Below, one piece after another: positions 17,672 through 26,512 of a DNA stretch of 45,583 nucleotides (position 1 is its first letter; every line of letters begins with the position of its first letter). This DNA comes from Halomonas cupida (GTDB lineage Bacteria; Pseudomonadota; Gammaproteobacteria; Pseudomonadales; Halomonadaceae). The notes under the pieces are model-generated. The model was not told the origin of the DNA and did no database searches. It saw only the letters and a program-made list of their open reading frames with translations. A program made the position numbers and the translations under genes. The stretch is taken from the NCBI RefSeq assembly GCF_900142755.1, contig NZ_FRCA01000013.1, positions 63,402 to 108,984 on the forward strand, given 5' to 3'.

Positions 17672-18409
17672 TCATAAGCTCGCTTCTTTAACGAGGGATT
17701 GGGTCTGCTGGTCCTCGAACATGTCGGGAAAGCGCCGCACCAGGTCAGGTAGAGAAATCAGCACTTCGCGTAGATGAATCTCCATCGCCTGCCCTGCCGC
17801 CTCCACATCCCGGCGCTCGATGGCGTCGAGAATATGCGCATGCTGATCGACCAGCTTGTCGATGGGTGTGCTGTCGGGGACACTGAGATAGCGCACCCGG
17901 TCGAAATGAGCCCGTACCTCTTCCACGACCTTCCACGCTGACTGCTGATGCACGCCCAGAATCAGCGCTCGATGAAACAACTCATCAAGGTGATAGAAAC
18001 GGTCGTGATCCTGCGGATCGATGCAACGCCGCTGACGCTCGACCAGGTCATGCAGCTCCATCAGCGTTGCCGATGATAGTCCCCGAGTCGCCGCCAGGCG
18101 TACTACCGCCACCTCGATCGCTTCACGCACGAAACGCGCTTCCAGCACTGCCTGCTGCGAGATCTTGACCACAAAGGTGCCGCGTTGCGGTCGGACCTCG
18201 ACCAGCCCTGCCTCCGACAGCCGGATGAAGGCTTCGCGAACGGGCTGGCGGCTCACCGAGAAGGTGTCGGCCAGTTCCTTTTCCGACAGACCCTGCCCCG
18301 GCACCAGCACCATTCTGATGATTGACTCACGCAGCACCTGGTAGAGCCGCTGGCGAACGGGGTCGCTGGTCCGCGTTTCCTGCCATAGCGATTGCAGCGT
18401 TGTATTCAT
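17672..18409 (-). CDS. GntR/FCD-family regulator of the sugar-acid operon
   Basis: A regulator of 245 residues with an N-terminal winged helix (LSEKELADTFSVSRQPVREAFIRLSEAGLVEVRPQRGTFV) and a C-terminal FCD domain (FHRALILGVHQQSAWKVVEE, then QHAHILDAIERRD with His ligands). GGAGAGA lies before the ATG at 18409. It is the promoter-proximal gene of the manD-uxuA operon and is divergent from a 2-hydroxyacid dehydrogenase gene, so it probably represses the operon until a hexonate or hexuronate is present (inference by analogy with UxuR/ExuR). Confidence 0.9.
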   Translation of the reverse strand: MNTTLQSLWQETRTSDPVRQRLYQVLRESIIRMVLVPGQGLSEKELADTFSVSRQPVREAFIRLSEAGLVEVRPQRGTFVVKISQQAVLEARFVREAIEVAVVRLAATRGLSSATLMELHDLVERQRRCIDPQDHDRFYHLDELFHRALILGVHQQSAWKVVEEVRAHFDRVRYLSVPDSTPIDKLVDQHAHILDAIERRDVEAAGQAMEIHLREVLISLPDLVRRFPDMFEDQQTQSLVKEASL

Positions 18410-18548
18410 GGGGTTCTCTCCACCTCGGGCTTTATCCACCTCATGCGCTCTCCACCTCGAGCTCTGACTTCGGCTCCAACCTTGCCCTGGCTTTCGACAT
18501 GGCCCGGCTGGTCCTGATGGAAATACAGCAGCCTCTTCCTGATATGAC

Positions 18549-18564
18549 TAGTATGGTAGTATGG
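18549..18564. promoter_or_regulatory. Direct repeat TAGTATGG x2, putative operator
   Basis: Two perfect 8-bp copies head to tail in the divergent region between the gntR gene (18409) and the dehydrogenase gene (18628). The next bases toward the dehydrogenase are A-rich. A regulator site is plausible; no core promoter is clear. Confidence 0.4.
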
Positions 18565-18627
18565 TGACAAAACAAAAAGCACCTCCGTCTTAGACATTGG
18601 TGCAATGGCCCTCATCTGGAGACTCCC

Positions 18628-19809
18628 GTGAAACGCCGCTCCTACGCCGGAAGCGATTACCGCAAGGCCCTCAATATCCACGACCTGGAGCGTATTGCTC
18701 AGCGTCGACTGCCCAACTTCGTCTTCGAATACCTTCAGGGCGGCGCCGATGATGAGCGCACCCTGGCTCGCAACCGAAACGTATTCGCCGATTACCTGTT
18801 CGAACCCAGAACCCTGACCCGAGTCGGCCCACGCGACCTGACCAGCACACTGCTGGGAAAACAGTACGCCATGCCGCTGGCCATCGGCCCGACCGGCTAT
18901 AACGGCATGTTGACGGCTGACGGTGACATCAAGTTGGCAAAAGCCGCTCGCGATGCAGGCATTCCCTTCGTGCTGAGCAACGTCTCCACCACCTCGCTGG
19001 AGGATATCGCCGCCATCGAAGGGCTCACGGCATGGATGCAGATCTACTTCTATCGTGACCGGGACTATGTCAGGAAACTGGTGGAACGATGCCGAACCGC
19101 CGACTATGAAGCCATCGTGGTAACCACCGACAGCGCCATCTATGGCAATCGAGAGTGGGATGTGCGCAATTTCCGCAAGCCCATGCAGCCCACCCTGCGC
19201 AACCTCCTCCACCTACTGACTCGACCACGCTGGATGGCTGACGTGCTGATTCCCGACGGCATGCCAACCTTCAAGAACCTCGGCGACCTGTTGCCCCCCG
19301 ACAAGCAGGGCGTCCAGGGAGCCTCTGCGATCATTGGCCAGCAACTGGACCCTACCCTCAACTGGGATGACATTGCCTGGCTGCGCGACCTCTGGCCGCA
19401 CAAGCTGATCGTCAAGGGAATCCTGTCACCCGCCGAGGCCGAGCAGGCAGCCGCCATCGGCGCGGATGCGGTTGTGCTCTCCAATCACGGCGGTCGCCAA
19501 CTCGATCATGCCTGCTCGCCGTTCGAGGTACTGCCGGAAGCCCGACAAAGGGTGGGGAACCGCTGCCAACTATTCATCGACAGCGGATTTCGCAGAGGAA
19601 CAGACGTCGTCAAGGCTCTGGCGCTGGGCGCCGATGCGGTATGGCTGGGACGCACCACCCTCTATGGACTGGCCGCAGGTGGTCAGGAAGGAGCCGCCCA
19701 TGCACTGGGCATCCTGCAAGGGGAAATCGACCGCACCATCGGTCTACTGGGCGTGGATCGCATCACCGATCTCGAAGCCAGCATGCTGAGGCGCGCCGTT
19801 CGGTGCTGA
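18628..19809 (+). CDS. FMN-dependent alpha-hydroxy-acid dehydrogenase (LldD/mandelate-dehydrogenase family)
   Basis: A 393-residue TIM-barrel flavoenzyme that oxidises an L-2-hydroxy acid to the 2-oxo acid. Visible signatures are FEYLQGGADDERT, AIGPTGYNGM, LSNVSTTSLEDIA, MQIYFYRDRDYV, VTTDSAIYGNREWDVRN, KGILSPAEAEQA and the catalytic-site SNHGGRQLD. GTG start with GGAG 7 bp upstream. It is divergent from the gulonate operon regulator. The substrate may be lactate, glycolate, mandelate or a longer hydroxy acid; sequence alone does not decide. Downstream lies a repeat and hairpin array convergent with pyk. Confidence 0.88.
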   Translation: MKRRSYAGSDYRKALNIHDLERIAQRRLPNFVFEYLQGGADDERTLARNRNVFADYLFEPRTLTRVGPRDLTSTLLGKQYAMPLAIGPTGYNGMLTADGDIKLAKAARDAGIPFVLSNVSTTSLEDIAAIEGLTAWMQIYFYRDRDYVRKLVERCRTADYEAIVVTTDSAIYGNREWDVRNFRKPMQPTLRNLLHLLTRPRWMADVLIPDGMPTFKNLGDLLPPDKQGVQGASAIIGQQLDPTLNWDDIAWLRDLWPHKLIVKGILSPAEAEQAAAIGADAVVLSNHGGRQLDHACSPFEVLPEARQRVGNRCQLFIDSGFRRGTDVVKALALGADAVWLGRTTLYGLAAGGQEGAAHALGILQGEIDRTIGLLGVDRITDLEASMLRRAVRC

Positions 19810-20198
19810 GAGATACCAGCTTCGAGCAAAAAGCGACGAGCCTCAAGCTGCACAGTGCCGCTCCGAGGACCCAGCCTCAAGTCGCGAGCGCCGGGAAACT
19901 CAGCGTAAAACCGACAACCCCGCGCCTTTTCACGCGGAGCGGGATTCAAGCTCGAGCGTAGCGTACTCGTAGCTCGTCGCTCTCAGCTTGCGACCCACAG
20001 GGATGTGGGAAGTGCATGCTCGTGTCGGGAACACGAGTAGCCGACCCACAGGGATGTGGGAAGTGCATGCTCGTGTCGGGAACACGAGTAGCCGACCCAC
20101 AGGGATGTGGGAAGTGCACATGTTCGTCGGGAACGAACATGTGCCAGCTCGTAGCTCGTAGCTCGTAGCTCGTAGCTCGTAGCTCGTAGCTCGTAGCC
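19810..20198. repeat. Composite repeat spacer between lldD-like gene and pyk
   Basis: 389 bp without a gene between convergent stop codons. It contains a CAGCTTCGAG-type module (19817-19875) shared with 1-100, a CTCGAGCGTAGCGTACTCG unit (19951-19969), three 51-bp hairpin repeats (19992-20144), and seven copies of GCTCGTA (20147-20195) that end three bases before the pyk TAA stop. Where loci 1 and 2 carry CGGGGTT arrays, this locus has only GCCTTTTCACGCGGAGCGGG, so it looks like the same module without an array. Confidence 0.85.
19992..20144 (+). repeat. Three 51-bp repeats, each with two hairpins
   Basis: Each unit holds hairpin A (CCCACA-GGGA-TGTGGG; 19994-20009, 20045-20060, 20096-20111) and hairpin B with loop CGGGA. 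Hairpin B has stem CTCGTGT/ACACGAG in copies 1 and 2 (20019-20037, 20070-20088). In copy 3 (20116-20144) it has a different but perfect 12-bp stem with the same loop. Hairpin A carries ACAGGGATGT, close to the CsrA consensus ACARGGAUGU on the plus strand. An RNA role is inferred from the covarying stems. Confidence 0.7.
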
Positions 20199-21674
20199 TT
20201 ATTTCCCCAGATGACGCTCGTTGATGTCGAGGATCTTCATGGTGTTGGTGCCGCCGTGGGCATTCATGTGGTCACCACGTGTGAGGATGACGTGATCGCC
20301 GATATCCGCGATGGCATGCGAGACGATACGCTCCAACGCTCGATCATTGAGTTCATCAGCCGTCATCTCACTGGTATCGAAAGGCAGTGAGATCACGCCG
20401 CGATACAGCGCCATGCGGCGCTGCGCCAGCGGATTGTGGGCCAGACCCACGATCGGCAGACCGGAGCGAATCCGTGAGGCAATCAGCGGTGTATAGCCGG
20501 TGGACGTCATGCAGGCAATGGCCGCGACACCGGAAAGGTGGTTGGCAGCATACATGGCCGACAGGGCAATGGTTTCATCAATCCGCTCGAAGCCCTCGTG
20601 AATGCGGTGGCCGGATTCCTGAGCGATGCGCTCACGCTCCGCTCCCAGGCAGACGCGGTTCATTGCTTCGACGGTTTCCACCGGGAAATCCCCCGCCGCT
20701 GTTTCGGCGGACAGCATCACCGCATCCGTGGCATCCAGCACCGCATTGGCCACATCGAACACCTCGGCACGGGTCGGCAGCGGCGACTCGATCATCGACT
20801 CCATCATCTGAGTCGCAGTGATCACGGCCCGGTTGTGGCTGCGCGCATGCTTGATGATGCGTTTCTGGGTGCCGATCAGCTTGGCATCACCGATCTCGAC
20901 GCCCAGATCTCCACGCGCCACCATCACCGCCTCACTGGCCTCGATGATGCCGTCCAGGGTCTCGTCATCGGCCACGGCCTCAGCGCGTTCCAGTTTGGCC
21001 ACCAGGCCGATTTCCTTGCCGGCTTCGCCCAGCAGACGACGCGCCTCGAGCATGTCCTCGGCAGACCGCGGGAAGGACACCGCCAGGTAATCGACTCCGA
21101 TCTCCATGGCGGTCTTGAGGTCCTGCTTGTCCTTGTCGGTCAGCGCCGGGGCAGAGAGACCTCCACCCTGCTTGTTGATGCCCTTGTTGTTGGACAGCTT
21201 GCCGCCGACCACAACCCGGGTATGGATCTCGCTGCCCTCGACACGATCGACGTCCAGCACCACTCGTCCATCGTCAAGCAACAGACGGTCACCGGCGGTT
21301 ACGTCGTCGGCCAGCTCGCGATACTCACAGCCCACGCGATCAACATTACCGGCATCCCTGTCCAGTGACACATCAATGACGAAGAGGGCTCCCTCGGTCA
21401 GCTGTACAGCGCCTTCGGCAAAACGCGCAATACGAATCTTCGGCCCCTGCAGGTCACCCAGAGCGGCGACACTGCGGCCCAGACGTTCGGCGATCTCGCG
21501 CACCTCGCCGAGTCGGCGTCGATGATCGTCGGCACTACCATGGGAGAAGTTGAGGCGCACCACATCAACTCCGGCCTTGAGCATCTTCTCGAGGACGCCC
21601 TCGCGATCACTGGCAGGCCCGAGTGTGGCTACGATCTTGGTACGGCGAATAGGGGGATGTGGCAGTCGGCTCAT
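20199..21674 (-). CDS. pyk: Pyruvate kinase
   Basis: Converts phosphoenolpyruvate and ADP to pyruvate and ATP. The 491-residue product begins MSRLPHPPIRRTKIVATLGPAS, the family N-terminus, and shows RLNFSHG, GDLQGPKIR, VMVARGDLGVEIG (active-site region), TATQMMESMIE and DATDAVMLSAETA. I chose the ATG at 21674, with GAGGA upstream, over 21782, which adds 36 residues unlike the family. It lies downstream of gcl-hyi-glxR on the same strand, the order found in glyoxylate clusters, but 978 bp away. Two HexR-like boxes lie in that gap. Confidence 0.95.
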   Translation of the reverse strand: MSRLPHPPIRRTKIVATLGPASDREGVLEKMLKAGVDVVRLNFSHGSADDHRRRLGEVREIAERLGRSVAALGDLQGPKIRIARFAEGAVQLTEGALFVIDVSLDRDAGNVDRVGCEYRELADDVTAGDRLLLDDGRVVLDVDRVEGSEIHTRVVVGGKLSNNKGINKQGGGLSAPALTDKDKQDLKTAMEIGVDYLAVSFPRSAEDMLEARRLLGEAGKEIGLVAKLERAEAVADDETLDGIIEASEAVMVARGDLGVEIGDAKLIGTQKRIIKHARSHNRAVITATQMMESMIESPLPTRAEVFDVANAVLDATDAVMLSAETAAGDFPVETVEAMNRVCLGAERERIAQESGHRIHEGFERIDETIALSAMYAANHLSGVAAIACMTSTGYTPLIASRIRSGLPIVGLAHNPLAQRRMALYRGVISLPFDTSEMTADELNDRALERIVSHAIADIGDHVILTRGDHMNAHGGTNTMKILDINERHLGK

Positions 21675-21880
21675 GCTGTCCTCGATGATGGTTCGAATAT
21701 GACCTCTGGAAACCCTGATGCACTGCCCTGCTGCGCCCGTAGCACTCGCTTCGATGGAGCGCTCGACGACCATTTTCGACATCCCTTCTCAACACCCATC
21801 GTGATGCGGGCCATGTCGGTACGGATGAGATGCATCAGCGATCTCTTGCGACCTGGGTCGCCCTGACGGGCAACTCGTTA

Positions 21881-21895
21881 TGTAATTTTACTACA
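21881..21895. promoter_or_regulatory. HexR-like operator 1 upstream of pyk
   Basis: TGTAATTTTACTACA fits TGTA-RT-N3-AY-TACA, the pattern I recall for HexR, an RpiR-family repressor of central carbon genes (pykA, zwf, edd, gapA) in gammaproteobacteria. It lies 207 bp upstream of the pyk start. Confidence 0.6.
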
Positions 21896-22046
21896 CATAG
21901 GGACATCAAGGCGAACCCAAGCTTCACACGGGTCATATTGGTAGAAATTGTTCTTTTCAACAACAGGTTGTATCGAAACACCGTCACCTTGGTGGGCTGC
22001 TGGCGACGCCCCTTCTCGGTTCAGGGGCACGGCCTTGCGGTGTATC

Positions 22047-22061
22047 TGTAAATAAACTACA
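22047..22061. promoter_or_regulatory. HexR-like operator 2 upstream of pyk
   Basis: TGTAAATAAACTACA, one base away from the pattern of operator 1, in the same orientation and 166 bp from it. Two sites in one spacer make a chance match less likely. Confidence 0.5.
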
Positions 22062-22105
22062 CGAAAAATGTGACAGGCGGATGGACCAGACTGTCCTTCT
22101 GTAGC

Positions 22106-22157
22106 CATAAGTACCGATCATAAGTACTGATCATAAGTACCGAGCATACGTAACAGA
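22106..22157. repeat. 13-bp tandem repeat
   Basis: Four consecutive 13-bp units beginning CATAAGTAC, the last diverged. Noncoding, between the HexR-like boxes and the hairpin stretch. Confidence 0.75.
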
Positions 22158-22267
22158 CTTCGAGCCGCGGGTCACGAACTGGTCAGCGCTGCTTCATTGC
22201 TCATGCACAAAAGCCAGGGGTTGCGGCTTCAAGCTCGACCTGATCGTAGCTCGACTCATTCAAAAAG

Positions 22268-22452
22268 GCTCGCCGACCGGCAGGAACAGGGGGGAAGCAA
22301 GCCGGCGAGCAAGGGCCGCCGTAGCGGCCCAGGCAGGCGACGACCCGACGCCTGCGCTCAGGGAGCAGTCAACTCCCCTGTCCGACCCACACGGATGTGG
22401 GAAGTGCGTGCTCGTGTCGGGAACACGAGTAGCCGACCCACACGAATGTGGG
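22268..22452 (+). ncRNA. Candidate structured RNA: seven consecutive hairpins
   Basis: Perfect or near-perfect inverted repeats follow each other with gaps of 2-9 bases: 22268-22310 (GCTCGCCG stem), 22313-22330 (GGGCCGC stem, CGTA loop), 22333-22355 (GCAGGCG stem), 22359-22380 (CAGGGAG with one bulge), 22386-22401, 22411-22429 and 22437-22452. The last three are the A-B-A hairpins of the 51-bp repeat family. The plus strand carries about seven GGA motifs, some in loops. I see no clear promoter or U-tract terminator, and no Rfam family can be named. Confidence 0.4.
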
Positions 22453-22625
22453 AAGAACAAATATAGCCGCCGTCACCTCAGCCCTGGCGGCACAGCACTG
22501 TCATCCCTGGGCCCTCAACACCGTGCTGTCGTATGCAGCGGCTGCCGACCCCGGGGCTTGCGACACAGTGGCTTGCGATACAGGACCATCCACGAGGCAA
22601 CGACTGACACAGCAAGATCACTGAC

Positions 22626-22645
22626 CAGCCCAACTCACTGGGCTG
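22626..22645 (-). terminator. Hairpin after glxR
   Basis: CAGCCCA and TGGGCTG arms (7 bp, 6-nt loop) lie 8 bp beyond the glxR stop codon. There is no T run, so it is a weak terminator call. Confidence 0.4.
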
Positions 22646-22652
22646 ATCTCAT

Positions 22653-23546
22653 TCACTCACCTTTTTGCCCCACCTCGTGGTCCGCCAATGACTCGAGAGC
22701 ACGCAGAATACCCGCGTGATCCCAGTCGCTGCCGCCCTGCGCCGCGCACGCCTGGAACAGTTGCTGGGCATTGGCCGTCCCCGGCAGTGCCAGGTTGAGA
22801 CTGCGAGCGCCTTCCAGAGCCAGGTTGAGGTCCTTCTGGTGCAGTCGAACCCGGAAGCCCGGATCGAAGGTGCGCTTGATCATGCGTTCGCCATGCACAT
22901 CGAGAATCTTCGACTGTGCCAGGCCGCCCAGCAGGGATTCGCGAACCCTGGCCACATCCGCACCGGCACGAGAAGCAAACAGCAGCCCTTCGGCAACGGC
23001 TTCGATGGTCAGCGCCACCACGATCTGGTTGGCAACCTTGCAGGTCTGGCCCGCACCATGACCACCGATATGGGTGATGGTCTTGCCCATGACCTCGAGA
23101 ACCGGCAAGGCACGCTGGAAGCCTTCCTCGGTGGCACCGACCATGATCGTCAGCGCGGCATTGATGGCCCCACCTTCGCCACCGGATACTGGTGCATCGA
23201 CATATTCACCGCCGGCCTTGTGGATGCGCTCGGCGAACTGCTGAGTGGCGATGGGCGCGATCGAGCTCATGTCGATCACCAGAGTGCCCGGCTTGAGCCC
23301 CTCGACGACACCGTTCTCACCGAACAGCACCTCTTCCACATCGGGGGTGTCCGGCACGATGGTGATGACAATGTCGGACGCCTCGGCCACGGCCTTCGGC
23401 GAATCCGCCACCTGCATACCCTTGTCAGCAAGGGTGGCATCCAGGCTGCCACGCTTGACCGTGGTCAGTTGGTGGCCTGCATCGATCAGATGCCCCGCCA
23501 TCGGACGCCCCATGATACCCAGACCAATAAAACCGATATTGCTCAT
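22653..23546 (-). CDS. glxR: Tartronate semialdehyde reductase (2-hydroxy-3-oxopropionate reductase)
   Basis: Reduces tartronate semialdehyde to D-glycerate with NAD(P)H, the third step after glyoxylate carboligase. The 297-residue product is a beta-hydroxyacid dehydrogenase with N-terminal GFIGLGIMGRPMAGHL (Rossmann fold), DAPVSGGEGGA (substrate loop) and HGAGQTCKVANQI with the catalytic Lys. I chose the ATG at 23546, with AGGAG upstream; the longer frame runs into an 18-bp repeat. It follows hyi by 89 bp in the order gcl-hyi-glxR. Confidence 0.94.
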   Translation of the reverse strand: MSNIGFIGLGIMGRPMAGHLIDAGHQLTTVKRGSLDATLADKGMQVADSPKAVAEASDIVITIVPDTPDVEEVLFGENGVVEGLKPGTLVIDMSSIAPIATQQFAERIHKAGGEYVDAPVSGGEGGAINAALTIMVGATEEGFQRALPVLEVMGKTITHIGGHGAGQTCKVANQIVVALTIEAVAEGLLFASRAGADVARVRESLLGGLAQSKILDVHGERMIKRTFDPGFRVRLHQKDLNLALEGARSLNLALPGTANAQQLFQACAAQGGSDWDHAGILRALESLADHEVGQKGE

Positions 23547-23563
23547 GATACTTCTCCTGAAAT

Positions 23564-23609
23564 CTGTACTGCGTATGACTTCTGTGCTGCGTATGACTTC
23601 TGTACAGCG
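23564..23609. repeat. 18-bp tandem repeat between hyi and glxR
   Basis: Two copies of CTGTRCTGCGTATGACTT and a partial third. Noncoding and inside the operon. Confidence 0.75.
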
Positions 23610-23635
23610 CAAGACAATAAAAGGAAGCGTTTCAC

Positions 23636-24415
<780 letters not shown>

Positions 24416-24554
24416 TTCGGGTCTCCCTGTTGTGGTTCTGGAACCAGGCTTGTCCAACCGTGGTTATCGACCCAGCACCGCAATCCCCATTGCCGTGCCG
24501 GGAGAGGGTCAGGGACCGTGTTTCAGGTCCCCATGTTCTTGAAGCCCCTTGCCC

Positions 24555-26330
24555 TCAGGTCAGTGCGGCAATCGAGCTCGGTGCATCCTCGAGGTTCTCG
24601 GCCAATGCCTCGAACTCGTTGATGCCGCCCAGATCAGTACCCATGGCGATGTTGGTGACGCGCTCGAGAATCACCTCGACCACTACCGGCACGCGATACT
24701 CTCTGGCCATCTCACGCGCCTGCCTGAGCGCAGGAGCAATGTCATCCGGACGCGAGACACGCAGCGCCTTGCAGCCGAGACCTTCGACCACCGAGACATG
24801 GTCAACGCCATAGCCGTTGATCTCTTCGCAGTTGATGTTCTCGAACGCCAGCTGCACGCAGTAGTCCATGTCGAAGCCGCGTTGCGCTTGGCGGATCAGA
24901 CCGAGATAGGCGTTGTTGACCAGCACATGCACATAAGGCAGGCGGAACTGGGCACCAACGGCGAGCTCCTCGATCATGAACTGGAAGTCATAATCACCGG
25001 AAAGTGCCACCACCTCGGCATCCGGATCAGCGCGGCAGACACCCAGCGCGGCCGGAATGGTCCAGCCCAGCGGACCGGCCTGACCACAGTTGATCCAGTG
25101 GCGCGGCTTGTAGACATGCAGGAACTGGGCACCGGCAATCTGCGACAGGCCGATGGTGCTGACATAACGCGTGTCACGGCCGAAGACCTTGTTCATTTCC
25201 TCGTAGACACGCTGCGGCTTGACCGGCACGTCATCGAAATGGGTCTTGCGCAGCAAGGTGCGCTTGCGCTCCTGACAGGACTCGGCCCACTCACTACGAT
25301 CCTTGAGACGACCGGCCTGCTTCCACTCGGAGGCCACCTCGATCAACAGGTCGAGTGCCGCCCTGGCGTCGGAGACGATGCCGTAGTCCGGGCCGAAGAT
25401 ACGCCCGATCTGGGTCGGCTCGATATCGATGTGAACGAACTTGCGGCCCTCGGTGTAGGTCTCGAGGTTGCCGGTATGGCGGTTCGCCCAGCGGTTACCG
25501 ATGCCCATGACGAAGTCGGATTCGAGCATGGTGGCGTTGCCGTATCGATGGGAGGTCTGCAGGCCCACCATGCCTGCCATCAGCGGGTGATCATCGGCAA
25601 TCGTGCCCCACCCCATCAGCGTCGGAATCACCGGCACACCGGTCAACTCGGCGAAGGTCTGAAGCTGCTCGGCGGCATCCGCGTTGATGATGCCACCCCC
25701 GGCCACCAGCAACGGACGCTCGGACTCATTGAGCATGGTCAGCGCCTTCTCGACCTGGGCACGAGTCGCCGCAGGCTTGTAGGCCGGCAACGGCTCGTAG
25801 GTATCCGGATCGAACTCGATCTCGGTCATCTGTACATCGATCGGCAGATCGATCAGCACCGGTCCGGGACGCGATGAACGCATGATCTGAAAGGCCTGCT
25901 GGAAGGCACGCGGCACCTGGGCGGGTTCCAGTACGGTGATGGCCCACTTGGTCACCGGTCCGGCGATGGCCTTGATGTCCACCGCCTGGAAGTCTTCCTT
26001 GTGCAACTTGTTGGCCGGCGCCTGGCCGGTGATGCACAGAATCGGAATCGAATCCGCCGATGCCGAATAAAGCCCGGTGATCATGTCGGTGCCGGCGGGG
26101 CCAGAGGTGCCGATACAAACCCCGATATTGCCGGGCTTGGTACGGGTATAGCCCTCGGCCATGTGTGAAGCGCCCTCGACATGGCGAGCCAGCACATGAT
26201 CGATACCTCCCACCTTACGCATGGCGGCGTAGAAGGGGTTGATGGCAGCACCGGGCAAGCCGAAGGCAACATCTATGCCCTCCTTGCGCAGCACATGCAC
26301 AGCAGCGTCAGCGGCGGTCATACGAGCCAT
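24555..26330 (-). CDS. gcl: Glyoxylate carboligase
   Basis: Condenses two glyoxylate molecules to tartronate semialdehyde with loss of CO2, using thiamine diphosphate and FAD. The 591-residue product has the acetohydroxyacid-synthase layout. The conserved cofactor Glu of that family is replaced by Val51 (RHVEGAS), the known hallmark of Gcl. The ThDP/Mg motif runs from SGDYDFQF to LVNNAYLG. AGGAG precedes the ATG. It is the first gene of gcl-hyi-glxR; its upstream region carries a 14-bp TTTTGTATACAAAA palindrome and a TGGAA-N5-TTCCA palindrome, so it is probably induced by purine breakdown products. Confidence 0.96.
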   Translation of the reverse strand: MARMTAADAAVHVLRKEGIDVAFGLPGAAINPFYAAMRKVGGIDHVLARHVEGASHMAEGYTRTKPGNIGVCIGTSGPAGTDMITGLYSASADSIPILCITGQAPANKLHKEDFQAVDIKAIAGPVTKWAITVLEPAQVPRAFQQAFQIMRSSRPGPVLIDLPIDVQMTEIEFDPDTYEPLPAYKPAATRAQVEKALTMLNESERPLLVAGGGIINADAAEQLQTFAELTGVPVIPTLMGWGTIADDHPLMAGMVGLQTSHRYGNATMLESDFVMGIGNRWANRHTGNLETYTEGRKFVHIDIEPTQIGRIFGPDYGIVSDARAALDLLIEVASEWKQAGRLKDRSEWAESCQERKRTLLRKTHFDDVPVKPQRVYEEMNKVFGRDTRYVSTIGLSQIAGAQFLHVYKPRHWINCGQAGPLGWTIPAALGVCRADPDAEVVALSGDYDFQFMIEELAVGAQFRLPYVHVLVNNAYLGLIRQAQRGFDMDYCVQLAFENINCEEINGYGVDHVSVVEGLGCKALRVSRPDDIAPALRQAREMAREYRVPVVVEVILERVTNIAMGTDLGGINEFEALAENLEDAPSSIAALT

Positions 26331-26358
26331 GATGCTTCTCCTGTTATCTGGTTGTGAT

Positions 26359-26372
26359 TTTTGTATACAAAA
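26359..26372. promoter_or_regulatory. GTATAC operator upstream of gcl
   Basis: Perfect 14-bp palindrome TTTTGTATACAAAA, about 30 bp from the gcl start codon, where a bound repressor would block transcription. It is the best example of the motif in the window. Confidence 0.65.
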
Positions 26373-26458
26373 TAGTATCTACAATGGCGACGAAACTATT
26401 TTTATGGAAATTCTTTTCAATATTTGTAGCAGCCATGGAAGCGCAGCGCCAGAGAAAC

Positions 26459-26473
26459 TGGAAAAATTTTCCA
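26459..26473. promoter_or_regulatory. AllR-like palindrome upstream of gcl
   Basis: TGGAAAAATTTTCCA closely resembles the operator I recall for the IclR-family regulator AllR of the gcl promoter in E. coli. A site of the same 15-bp layout lies between allA and the YfcC gene. A degenerate third copy may be at 26405-26419. No IclR-type gene is in the window. Confidence 0.55.
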
Positions 26474-26512
26474 CATAATTGACAACAACGAAAGGAAATA
26501 CAGACTAACTAT

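Larger units (their letters stand above)
21675..22652. other. 978-bp noncoding region between glxR and pyk
   Basis: No convincing gene on either strand. From the pyk side it holds two HexR-like boxes (21881 and 22047), a 13-bp tandem repeat (22106-22157), degenerate CTTCAAGCTCGA-type sequence, seven consecutive hairpins (22268-22452) and a GC hairpin near the glxR stop (22626-22645). In related glyoxylate clusters a glycerate kinase gene (ttuD) often occupies this position. Confidence 0.7.

Noticed and set aside
19946..20140. Repeat-peptide ORF (17-residue repeats) on the minus strand
   Set aside because: The 51-bp repeat period keeps any frame open. The stem covariation preserves pairing and not the peptide, so structure and not protein is conserved.
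19992..20144. CRISPR array
   Set aside because: The 51-bp units are contiguous and nearly identical, with no unique spacers, and no cas genes are in the window.
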